This document shows, piece after piece, positions 1 through 6,844 of a DNA stretch of 26,131 nt. The DNA lies in assembly GCA_910588235.1 (NCBI GenBank), contig CAJUOQ010000029.1:1-26131 (forward strand), given 5' to 3'. A model generated the notes under the pieces. It saw nothing but the letters and a program-made list of their open reading frames with translations. It was not told the origin of the DNA and did no database searches. The DNA is from an uncultured Atopostipes sp. GTDB lineage: Bacteria; Bacillota; Bacilli; Lactobacillales; Carnobacteriaceae_A. The translations under genes were made by a program, and so were the position numbers. Within the stretch, counting starts at the first letter, position 1; every line of letters starts with the position of its first letter.

Positions 1-289
1 AAATTTACAGAAATAACTTATTGTAAGTGGCTAACTTAAACTTGAAATTTAGGTTATTAATATTTGCGAAAAAAATAGAAATTCACTTTTTAAATTTAAA
101 TTTTAGAATGTTTTTGTTTTGAAAACGAATTTCAGTAAATAGAGATTAAAGTCACGTCCAAATCAGGCTTCAAAATCCCTATTCTTTCGCTTTTGTGTTT
201 TATTTAGTGAAAATGAGTTTGAGAGAAACTTTATAATCAGAAAATCCTGGTGTACAATTACTGATATAAACAAATGTAAGGGAGATTTT
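1..289. other. AT-rich intergenic stretch
   Basis: No reading frame of convincing length or recognisable content is seen. The segment is very AT-rich and leads into the MutS-like gene. A possible promoter for that gene is TTTATA at 230-235, a 17-base spacer and TACAAT at 253-258, followed by AAGGGAG just before the start codon. The -35 match is poor, so the promoter is tentative. Confidence 0.4.
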
Positions 290-1954
290 ATGGATAATCA
301 GTCAATGGTCATTTTATTTATTTTGTCAATACTCGTTATTATGATTGTCATACATTTAAATAATAACCGGAAACAAAAGAAGAGAATTCAACAAAAATGG
401 GGAACAACTCCTACTGAAACACGTATGGATAGTGAAGAGAGTTTGCATCAGTCTTATGAAAAACTAAAAGCTTCTCTCGATTTTGATAGTGAAGTGGATG
501 ATATCACTTGGTATGACTTGGATTTGTTTGAAGTATTTAAAGAAATTAACCATACACATTCTAGTGTGGGTTCTGAAGCGTTGTATCGACGCTTGCGTTT
601 ATTTAATTTTAACGGTCACGACCAGAATAGGATCGAGAAACTAATCGCATTTTATGATAAAAATCCTAAAATTCGAGAAAAGATTGAATTTATCTTTGCA
701 CGTTTAGGTAAAAAAGATCGAAACTCGGTCGTTCGTTATTTAACAGATTCGAAAAAGAAAGGTTTATCTTCTCTTGCAATCTTTATACTGCTCGGCGCTT
801 TACCCATTGTTGGTCTATTTCTAATTTTATTTGGAGTAGAAGGATTAGGGTTCACGATATTGATGGGATCGGTATTGTTTAACATTATCTATTCAGTGAT
901 AAAAAAAGTTGAAATAGATATGGAATTAATGAGTATAAGTTATTTAGTTCAAACACTGTATACGGCAAAACAATTGACGAAAATTGACCATCCCTTGCAA
1001 AAAGAAATTACACCACTACTGAAGCCTTTTCGCAGCGTGTTACGTTTCTCATTTGCTTTTAGGGCAAGAGAAAATAATGAGTTAGAAATTATTCTAGATT
1101 ACTTAAATATGCTTTTTATGATTCCTTTTATCGCTTATCATTTCGTTTTTAATCAAATAAAAAACCACGAAAAAGAAGCTATTTTATTGTGGCAGCTTTT
1201 AGGTGATTTGGAAGCTGCTTATGCAATTTTAAATTATCGAACAACACTTTCAGTCTATACAAAACCAACGTTCAATGAAGAAGATGATGTTATTGGAAAG
1301 ACGGTTTACCATCCTTTAATTGAACATCCAGTCCCAAATCCTGTGAAATGGACGCAAAACACCTTAGTTTCTGGTTCAAATGCTTCAGGTAAATCAACTT
1401 ATGTAAAAAGTGTTGCCATCAATTGTATTCTTGCGCAAACAATCTATACCTGCTTAGCTGAGAGCTTTTCGATGAAACGCGGACATGTTTTGACTTCAAT
1501 GGCTGTAGAAGATGATGTGTTACAGGGAGATAGTTACTTTGTTGCTGAAATTAAATTCCTAAAACGAGTGCTTGATCAAGTGAACACACAAGAAAGATGT
1601 TACTTATTCATTGATGAGATCCTACGTGGAACGAATACAGTTGAACGAATTGCAGCCTCTTCAAGTATTATTGATTGGATTGATGATTATCCTTCTTTAG
1701 CTTTTGTCGCCACACATGATATTGAACTAACTGAAATTTTAAAAGATCAATGTGAAAATGTGCATTTTAAAGAAGATGTGACCGCAGAAGATGGCATTCA
1801 ATTTAATTATTTACTGCAAAAAGGCCCAGCGACTTCAAGAAATGCTTTATTGTTGCTTCAAAACATGGATTTTCCAAACAGTGTTATAAAGAATGCGCAG
1901 ACAGAAGCGAATCATTTTGATCAAATGCAAGAGTGGTTGAGTTTTGAAAGTTAA
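290..1954 (+). CDS. Membrane-anchored MutS-family ATPase
   Basis: The C-terminal third is a MutS-type ABC ATPase: Walker A GSNASGKST at residues 362-370, Walker B CYLFIDEI at about 437-444, and the ATHD switch at 474-477. In place of the mismatch-binding and connector domains of true MutS, the N-terminus has a hydrophobic segment (residues 6-23), a soluble stretch, a hydrophobic hairpin (about 168-204) and another hydrophobic segment near 275-290. At 554 residues it is much shorter than MutS (about 850) or MutS2 (about 780), and no Smr nuclease domain is visible. It belongs to the poorly studied MutS-related membrane proteins; a DNA repair role is not shown by the sequence. AAGGGAG lies a few bases before the ATG. 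It stands alone; the next gene is a fragment. Confidence 0.85.
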   Translation: MDNQSMVILFILSILVIMIVIHLNNNRKQKKRIQQKWGTTPTETRMDSEESLHQSYEKLKASLDFDSEVDDITWYDLDLFEVFKEINHTHSSVGSEALYRRLRLFNFNGHDQNRIEKLIAFYDKNPKIREKIEFIFARLGKKDRNSVVRYLTDSKKKGLSSLAIFILLGALPIVGLFLILFGVEGLGFTILMGSVLFNIIYSVIKKVEIDMELMSISYLVQTLYTAKQLTKIDHPLQKEITPLLKPFRSVLRFSFAFRARENNELEIILDYLNMLFMIPFIAYHFVFNQIKNHEKEAILLWQLLGDLEAAYAILNYRTTLSVYTKPTFNEEDDVIGKTVYHPLIEHPVPNPVKWTQNTLVSGSNASGKSTYVKSVAINCILAQTIYTCLAESFSMKRGHVLTSMAVEDDVLQGDSYFVAEIKFLKRVLDQVNTQERCYLFIDEILRGTNTVERIAASSSIIDWIDDYPSLAFVATHDIELTEILKDQCENVHFKEDVTAEDGIQFNYLLQKGPATSRNALLLLQNMDFPNSVIKNAQTEANHFDQMQEWLSFES

Positions 1955-2074
1955 TATTGTTTGAAGAGCTTGGGAATTAAAAAAATAATATTTATAATAA
2001 GATAAATAAATGCAAGAAAAGAATTCAATAATGGAGAAAAATTTAGAATGTTTCTACAAAGAGAAATCGACTAA

Positions 2075-2392
2075 AAGCATATTCCAGGTGCGTTTATCCA
2101 AGTGAACCATAAAGAAGAACTGCATACTTATCGAGGAGATCGCTCTGCTTATCTTTTGCGTTCAACCATGATTCGGGTGAAGTACCGCGCGGAAAATTTT
2201 CCGGCTCATACAACTGAGCCCCTTGAAAAAGGGACGGTTATTATTGGGAATGATCGTTTTGGTCAGTACAAAGGAGAAACTCAGATCATCCTGCAATCTA
2301 TAAAAGAAGCAGGGCGGCGAAATATCGAAGGAAAACGGACCGATGAATCGATTGAATGGATAGCGGACTTACCTCCCTTATTCCACCTTTAA
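2075..2392 (+). pseudogene. C-terminal remnant of a second MupG/DUF871 protein
   Basis: The frame closes at TAA 2072-2074 upstream, and a GTG at 2102 gives 96 codons. The product resembles only the C-terminal domain of the intact MupG further downstream: RGDRSAYLLRSTMIR aligns with RPDVAADVVRSSQTR, and GTVIIGNDRFGQYKGETQI with GTITIDNEKYGRYAGEIQI. MupG-like residues continue a little upstream of the GTG, and the whole N-terminal TIM barrel (about 250 residues) is missing, so this looks like the end of a decayed paralogue rather than a small functional gene. A weak AGGTG lies 11 bases before the GTG, so translation of a free C-terminal domain cannot be excluded. Confidence 0.65.
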
Positions 2393-2460
2393 ATTTGTGG
2401 AAGTATAGCGTGTCTATTTAGCCAATCATAGAATAATTACAGGAGGACTTACGTTGATTA

Positions 2461-2676
2461 TTGTTCATAGGCCCTCTGCTGCACGATGAAATAAAAGAGC
2501 AATTAGAAACACACCAAGAGTCTTCGTATACCCTGCTGAAACAAGAGGGGATTAAGCTATATTTTCAAACCGATCATGAAAATCAAGAAGAAGCCACTGA
2601 AATTGCTAAAAAGATCATTAAAGAACAAGTGAGTGATGTTCTTCTATTCAATGTTCGAACAGAAGAATATTTTTAA
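2461..2676 (+). CDS. Small protein of unknown function (71 aa)
   Basis: I do not recognise a family. The product is a mixed-charge soluble protein with a central helix-rich stretch (EEATEIAKKIIKEQ) and no membrane segment. The ribosome binding site AGGAGG (2441-2446) lies 14 bases before the TTG at 2461, which is long. A TTG at 2454 is better placed but runs in another frame and stops after 11 codons, so either 2461 is a weak start or one base near 2454-2460 has been lost or gained. The gene is followed at once by an intrinsic terminator. It lies between the MupG remnant and mupG, so it may be left over from an older sugar-phosphate operon. Confidence 0.5.
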   Translation: MFIGPLLHDEIKEQLETHQESSYTLLKQEGIKLYFQTDHENQEEATEIAKKIIKEQVSDVLLFNVRTEEYF

Positions 2677-2685
2677 GCCTGAAGT

Positions 2686-2723
2686 AGAGTGTTAAAACTT
2701 TCAATGTTTTAACGCGCTCTTTT
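2686..2723 (+). terminator. Intrinsic terminator after the 71-aa gene
   Basis: AGAGTGTTAAAAC at 2686-2698 pairs with GTTTTAACGCGCTCT at 2706-2720, with a small bulge, and is followed by TTT. It begins ten bases after the stop codon of the small gene. Confidence 0.65.
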
Positions 2724-3093
2724 GATGGACTAACTGTTCGAATTGTAGTTCCATAGAAAATAAAAGGGTTTATCTATTTGAAGAACGCTAAAAAAGAAGC
2801 GACGTACCTTTAGAGGATTTAATATTTGATGTGTAAAAATATTTCACGATTCATAATACACAATAAAATTATATTGCATAATTGTAAGCGCTGTGATAAG
2901 ATAAGACTATTAATAAAGCTATAAATAAAGCTATAAATAAAGCAAAGATAAGCTCTCAACTGAGCGATGAATCGAAAAAATATCGTACGTAGTTTGTGAT
3001 TGCTTCAAAAGATCAAAATAAGAAAAGCAAGAAGTTAACGATTGAAAACTTAAAAGTTGCACATGATTTAATTGAATGGCTAATTTGAACTTG
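2724..3093 (+). other. Gene-poor stretch with gene debris upstream of mupG
   Basis: No convincing gene is present. It contains a promoter (2874-2902), 2.7 copies of a 12-bp tandem repeat (AATAAAGCTATA, 2912-2943), and a 30-codon frame from GTG 2996 to TGA 3086-3088 with a sensible-looking sequence (ENLKVAHDLIEWLI at its end). That frame has no ribosome binding site and a stop immediately upstream, so it is probably debris of a lost gene; I cannot name the family. Confidence 0.45.
2874..2902 (+). promoter_or_regulatory. Promoter with overlapping cre-like site
   Basis: TTGCAT (2874-2879), a 17-base spacer and TAAGAT (2897-2902) make a plausible SigA promoter. A cre-like sequence fills the spacer at 2882-2897, matching 14 of 16 positions of WTGNAARCGNWWWCAW. 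Transcription from here would pass the debris frame and the hairpin at 3094-3123 before reaching mupG, so CcpA repression of this leader is a reasonable inference. Confidence 0.45.
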
Positions 3094-3123
3094 AGGAGTG
3101 ATTAGTACTCCTTTTTTATTTTT
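3094..3123 (+). terminator. Intrinsic terminator or attenuator before mupG
   Basis: AGGAGT at 3094-3099 and ACTCCT at 3107-3112 form a 6-bp stem with a 7-base loop, followed by a run of Ts (3113-3123). It ends 32 bases before the mupG start. It may end transcription of the lost upstream gene, or act as an attenuator in the mupG leader. CTAAT at 3080-3084 could pair with ATTAG at 3101-3105 in the loop as a weak alternative fold. Confidence 0.6.
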
Positions 3124-3154
3124 CAACTCGTATAGAAACAAGAGGAGGGGTATT

Positions 3155-4216
3155 TTGTTAGGGGCATCATTATATCTAGCAGAAGGTGTCGAAAAAAAAT
3201 TGGCTTTTATTGAGCGGATGCAGGAAGCGGGAGTCCAAACGATTTTTACTTCTATGCATATTCCAGAAGATGAGCCGCAGGATACGTTAGATGCGCTCAA
3301 GGAAATAACGAAAAAAATGAAAGACTATGCGATGGAATTGATCATCGATGTTTCTGCCGATACTTTTGATATTTATAACGTGAAAAAAGAAGATGCAAAA
3401 GACTTTTTTACCCGTCTAGGCGTCAATAGTTTACGCTTGGACTATGGATTTACTTATCAAGAAATGAAAGCTTTATCAGAAGATTTTAAAATTGTTTTAA
3501 ATGCGAGTACTATCGATGAAACAACGAATGAAGAGTTATTGGCGGTGGGTTTTCATTTAAGCGATATTACCGTTTGTCATAATTTTTATCCGCGCGAAAA
3601 TACTGGCTTAGGGCGTCAATTCTTATATGAGCGGAATAAATATTTACATGAAAAAGGCTATCGCATTCAAGCGTTTATCCCAGGTGATAAAGAAAAACGA
3701 GGACCCGTCTATGCTGGTTTACCCACATTAGAAGAACATCGAGAGGCCGATCCTTTGTATGCTTACTTAGATTTAGTGGAAAATTTTTGGGTCGATGAAG
3801 TTCTTGTAGGAGATATTGAAATGCATACGGATCAACTGAAACGTTTGAAACAATGGCAGGAAGAAAAAATCATCACGCTGCCACTCGAATCACTTGCCCA
3901 CAAACCATGGGAGATTTTCTATGAGGTGCATCTGAATCGTCCAGATGTCGCAGCGGATGTCGTCCGTTCGAGTCAAACCCGCATAATGCTAGCGGACGAA
4001 ACGATTGAACCAAAGAATAATAATAGTGCACGACCAGCAGGGACCATTACCATCGATAATGAAAAATATGGGCGCTATGCGGGTGAAATCCAAATTACAA
4101 AAAAAGATTTACCAGCGGATGAACGAGTGAATGTATTAGGACAAATTACAGCCCAAGCGATTCCTTTACTACCATTTATTCAAAGCCAAACAGCATTTAA
4201 ATTTATAGGAGGTTAA
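3155..4216 (+). CDS. mupG: 6-phospho-N-acetylmuramidase MupG (DUF871)
   Basis: MupG is known to cleave MurNAc-6-phosphate-GlcNAc inside the cell, giving MurNAc-6-phosphate for MurQ. The product starts as a TIM barrel (LGASLYLAE, then TIFTSMHIPEDEP) and ends with the cyclophilin-like domain typical of DUF871 (GTITIDNEKYGRYAGEIQI). I place the start at TTG 3155: GGAGG at 3144-3148 is six bases upstream and the family begins at this point, giving 353 residues, close to the usual length. An earlier in-frame GTG at 3098 lies inside the terminator hairpin and is rejected. murQ follows after 3 bases, so the two are surely translated from one message. No MurNAc PTS transporter gene is in the window. 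Confidence 0.85.
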   Translation: MLGASLYLAEGVEKKLAFIERMQEAGVQTIFTSMHIPEDEPQDTLDALKEITKKMKDYAMELIIDVSADTFDIYNVKKEDAKDFFTRLGVNSLRLDYGFTYQEMKALSEDFKIVLNASTIDETTNEELLAVGFHLSDITVCHNFYPRENTGLGRQFLYERNKYLHEKGYRIQAFIPGDKEKRGPVYAGLPTLEEHREADPLYAYLDLVENFWVDEVLVGDIEMHTDQLKRLKQWQEEKIITLPLESLAHKPWEIFYEVHLNRPDVAADVVRSSQTRIMLADETIEPKNNNSARPAGTITIDNEKYGRYAGEIQITKKDLPADERVNVLGQITAQAIPLLPFIQSQTAFKFIGG

Positions 4217-4219
4217 GCA

Positions 4220-5110
4220 GTGAAAAATTTTACAGAACAAAGAAACCCAGCATCGATGAACTTAGATCAAATGTCCATTGCGGAAATCTTGGAATTGATG
4301 AATGATCAAGATCGCCAAATCCCCCAAGCGATTTATCAGGCTTTGCCAGACATTAAACAACTGATTGAAGCAGTTGTGGCAAGCTTCAATAACGGTGGAC
4401 GTCTAATTTACATCGGAGCAGGTACGAGTGGTCGATTGGGTATTTTAGATGCTGCGGAATGTGTGCCCACTTTTGGCACTCCGCCGGAAATGGTTGTGGG
4501 CCTTATCGCCGGGGGAGAACAAGCGATTCAAGAGGCGGTAGAAGGTGCTGAAGATTCAAAGGAACTAGCTGAAGAAGATTTAAAAGCTTTAAATCTCAAT
4601 GATAAAGATGTGGTGGTAGGCATCGCCGCAAGTGGACGCACGCCTTATGTGATGGGTGGTTTAGAATATGCCCAAAAAATGGGCGCTCAGACTGGTGCAA
4701 TTTCAAACAATGAAAACACTAAGATTAGTGCAGCGGCAGACTATCCCATCGAAGTCATCACCGGTCCGGAAGTTTTAACAGGTTCTACCCGTTTGAAAGC
4801 AGGAACGAGTCAAAAGCTAGTTTTAAATATGATTTCAACGATCAGTATGGTTAAAATAGGGAAAGCTTATGAAAACTTAATGGTCGATGTACAAGCAACG
4901 AATGAAAAATTAGTTGATCGTTCGAAACGGATTATTGCGGAAGCCACAGGGGTGGCTTATGATGAAGCAGAAAGCGTCTTTGATGAAGCACAATCAGTAA
5001 AGTTAGCAATCGTGATGATTTTAGCGGATGTTTCAAAAGAAAAAGCGGAGCAAGCGTTGGCCGAAACAGAGGGGCTAGTCAGAGAAGCTATTCAAAAGTT
5101 AACCCTGTAA
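4220..5110 (+). CDS. murQ: N-acetylmuramic acid 6-phosphate etherase
   Basis: MurQ removes D-lactate from MurNAc-6-phosphate, giving GlcNAc-6-phosphate for glycolysis or wall synthesis. The 296-residue product is full length with an SIS sugar-phosphate fold: GAGTSGRLG at 67-75, DAAECVPTF around 77-85, and IAASGRTPYV in the second half. Glu80 and Glu111 correspond in spacing to the catalytic Glu83 and Glu114 of the E. coli enzyme. The start is GTG at 4220, with AGGAGG ending eight bases before it (within the last codons of mupG). It is the second gene of the mupG-murQ operon; murR follows after 63 bases with its own promoter. No terminator is visible after the stop, so read-through into murR is possible. 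Confidence 0.93.
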   Translation: MKNFTEQRNPASMNLDQMSIAEILELMNDQDRQIPQAIYQALPDIKQLIEAVVASFNNGGRLIYIGAGTSGRLGILDAAECVPTFGTPPEMVVGLIAGGEQAIQEAVEGAEDSKELAEEDLKALNLNDKDVVVGIAASGRTPYVMGGLEYAQKMGAQTGAISNNENTKISAAADYPIEVITGPEVLTGSTRLKAGTSQKLVLNMISTISMVKIGKAYENLMVDVQATNEKLVDRSKRIIAEATGVAYDEAESVFDEAQSVKLAIVMILADVSKEKAEQALAETEGLVREAIQKLTL

Positions 5111-5112
5111 AA

Positions 5113-5156
5113 TTCTGTGTTTCCTCAAAAAACATGCTATACTTAGTCTATTAGAC
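5113..5156 (+). promoter_or_regulatory. murR promoter with dyad over the start point
   Basis: An extended -10, TGC plus TATACT (5138-5143), lies 31 bases before the murR start; the -35 is weak (TTCTGT near 5113). Directly after the -10 is a perfect inverted repeat, GTCTA-T-TAGAC at 5146-5156, which would cover the transcription start. This is a good place for an autorepressor; binding by MurR itself is inference. Confidence 0.5.
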
Positions 5157-5173
5157 ATAGAAAGGTGAGGGAC

Positions 5174-6037
5174 ATGGCGACAAAAAACATATTAGGGTTA
5201 CTTAAGAGTATGTTAAATGAATTACCAAAAGCCGAAAAACGTATTGCTGAAAAAATATTGGAAGAGCCAGAAGAAGTTGTACATATGACAGCTTCCGAGT
5301 TGGGAACATTTGCCGATGCTAGTGCAGCAACTGTTATCCGTCTATCCAAACGATTAAAGATTTCAAGTTTTACAGAACTAAAAATATTTATATCAAGAGA
5401 AGTAGAATCGGAAAGTCGAGAAGTCTACTCTGATATTGACGCGGATGAATCTGTCCAAGCGATTATGGACAAACTCCATTGGAATTCAAGCTTAGCCATG
5501 AAAGACACTGTTTCGATGTTAGAAGAGGACGATCTTTTAAAAGCAGTAGATATCATTCGAGATGCTTCGGTGATTTATACTTTTGGTATTGGCGCTTCGA
5601 GTCTTGTAGCGGAGAATATTTCTCAAAAATGGAGCCGCATCGGAAAAACATGTGTCCACATCAATGATGCGCATGTACTCTTAGCGGCTTTAGTGGGTAG
5701 TGAAAAAGACTCTGTCTTTATTGGGATTTCGAATTCTGGCGAAACGCATGAAGTTATTAAACTAGCAGAACTTTCGCGAAACCATGGGCATCATACGATC
5801 TCCATTACCCGTTTCGGTAACAATACCTTATCGAAGAATGCGGATGTCGCGCTCCAGCATATACGTGCCAATGAAATCGAAATGCGTAGTGCAGCAACTA
5901 GCTCACTGCACGCACAATTTTTAGTAGTGGATATTTTGTTTTACATTTATGTTTCTCGCAATTATGATCGAGCACTCGACAAAGTTTTTGATTCTCGGGG
6001 AGCCGTGGACGAATATAACAAGGATATACCCGATTGA
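5174..6037 (+). CDS. murR: RpiR/MurR-family transcriptional regulator
   Basis: The product has an N-terminal RpiR-type helix-turn-helix (about residues 1-77, with the characteristic MTASELGTFADASAATVIRLSKRL) and a C-terminal SIS domain (about 110-260, with FGIGASSLVAENISQKWSRIGK and GISNSGETHEVI) that in this family binds a phosphosugar. Its place after mupG-murQ suggests the effector is MurNAc-6-phosphate. I choose ATG 5174 because AGGTGAGG precedes it at a normal distance; the in-frame GTG at 5165 has no good ribosome binding site. Length is then 287 residues, normal for the family. It has its own extended -10 promoter and a dyad over the likely start point, which suggests autoregulation. 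A bidirectional terminator follows. Confidence 0.87.
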   Translation: MATKNILGLLKSMLNELPKAEKRIAEKILEEPEEVVHMTASELGTFADASAATVIRLSKRLKISSFTELKIFISREVESESREVYSDIDADESVQAIMDKLHWNSSLAMKDTVSMLEEDDLLKAVDIIRDASVIYTFGIGASSLVAENISQKWSRIGKTCVHINDAHVLLAALVGSEKDSVFIGISNSGETHEVIKLAELSRNHGHHTISITRFGNNTLSKNADVALQHIRANEIEMRSAATSSLHAQFLVVDILFYIYVSRNYDRALDKVFDSRGAVDEYNKDIPD

Positions 6038-6043
6038 AAGAAA

Positions 6044-6106
6044 TAAAAAAAGAACCGGATGCAATGGACGGGAAAGATTCCCATCCGTTCACCGGTTCTT
6101 CTTTTT
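6044..6106. terminator. Bidirectional terminator between murR and ytxH-like gene
   Basis: AAGAACCGG at 6050-6058 pairs with CCGGTTCTT at 6092-6100, with an imperfect inner stem (GGACGGG against CCCATCC). T-rich sequence follows on the plus strand, and A-rich sequence (6042-6051) gives a T-run for minus-strand transcripts. It separates two convergent genes. Confidence 0.8.
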
Positions 6107-6117
6107 GAAACGAAAAA

Positions 6118-6621
6118 TTAGTTTTGTGCACTATGCTTAACGTTTTTTGCATCTTTTTTCGCGTCTTCTTTGGTATCTTGAGCTTCTTTTTCAACGTCTT
6201 CTGTGGCGTTTTTTGCATCTTTCGCTGTGTCTTCCGCTTCATCCTTGACATCTTCTTTTGCAGATTGCGCAGTATCTTTCATATCTTCTTTTGCGTTTTC
6301 TGCTTGATCGCCAACCTCTGATACAAAATCTTCTGTTGTATGTTGAACATCTTGTGCTGCGTCAGATAATGTTGAACGTAAATTTTGTGATGAATCCACT
6401 AATGATTCACGAACATCTTGGGCCGCGTGTTTAGAAGTGTCGGTTAATTCAGCGCCTTTTTCAGCGGCTAAGTCAGCATATTCCATGCCTTGTTCTTTTA
6501 AATCGTCAAATTTATGACCGATTTCTTTTCGAGTTTCTTTTCCGCTTCTAGGAGCAACTAAAAACCCTACACCTAAACCAACTAAAACACCTTTAACAAA
6601 TGATGAAAATTTTGAACTCAT
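6118..6621 (-). CDS. YtxH-type protein with LEA-like 11-residue repeats
   Basis: The N-terminus (SSKFSSFVKGVLVGLGVGFLVAPRSGKETR) is a YtxH domain: one short hydrophobic helix followed by the typical APRSGKETR motif. The rest is a long, charged, Gly/Pro-poor helix with a clear 11-residue period, for example AENAKEDMKDT, AQSAKEDVKDE and KEDAKKDAKNV in register, as in group 3 LEA and apolipoprotein-like stress proteins. It is probably an envelope-associated general stress protein; no enzyme motif is visible. I choose ATG 6621 (167 residues) because AGGAG lies eight bases upstream; the GTG three codons earlier is too close. It is a single gene with a strong promoter at 6659-6687 and converges on murR. 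Confidence 0.8.
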   Translation of the reverse strand: MSSKFSSFVKGVLVGLGVGFLVAPRSGKETRKEIGHKFDDLKEQGMEYADLAAEKGAELTDTSKHAAQDVRESLVDSSQNLRSTLSDAAQDVQHTTEDFVSEVGDQAENAKEDMKDTAQSAKEDVKDEAEDTAKDAKNATEDVEKEAQDTKEDAKKDAKNVKHSAQN

Positions 6622-6658
6622 AAATATCACTCCTGTTAAATTATTGTTTGCTAATTAC

Positions 6659-6687
6659 ATTATAAATCAAAGCGTTTTATTGTACAA
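6659..6687 (-). promoter_or_regulatory. Promoter of the YtxH-type gene
   Basis: Read on the minus strand, TTGTAC (6687-6682), a 17-base spacer and a perfect TATAAT (6664-6659) lie about 40 bases before the start codon. This is a near-consensus SigA promoter. Confidence 0.7.
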
Positions 6688-6736
6688 AAATAAGCCTTGA
6701 AAATGAATGATTTCTTGCAATTCATAACGATTCTTT

Positions 6737-6750
6737 CATAAATGTTTATG
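6737..6750. repeat. Inverted repeat upstream of mvaS
   Basis: CATAAA and TTTATG arms separated by TG lie 95 bases before the mvaS start, in the divergent region shared with the YtxH-type gene. It could be an operator, but the AT-rich context makes chance possible. No strong promoter for mvaS is obvious; TATCAT at 6772-6777 is a candidate -10. Confidence 0.3.
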
Positions 6751-6844
6751 ATTTTCTTAATAATTACCCTGTATCATTAGGAAGTGAATCTTTAAAAAAG
6801 TAAAATGGATAAATAAAAGAATGAATTAAACGAGGAGAATAGAA

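Noticed and set aside
2912..2943. Tandem repeat as an iteron origin
   Set aside because: Only 2.7 copies of a 12-bp AT-rich unit, with no replication gene or DnaA boxes nearby.
3098..3154. N-terminal extension of MupG from GTG 3098
   Set aside because: It lies within a terminator hairpin and its T-run, has no ribosome binding site, and family members begin at the TTG at 3155.
5898..6251. 117-codon lysine-rich minus-strand frame
   Set aside because: It is an out-of-frame reading of the YtxH repeats and runs through the terminator and the murR end.
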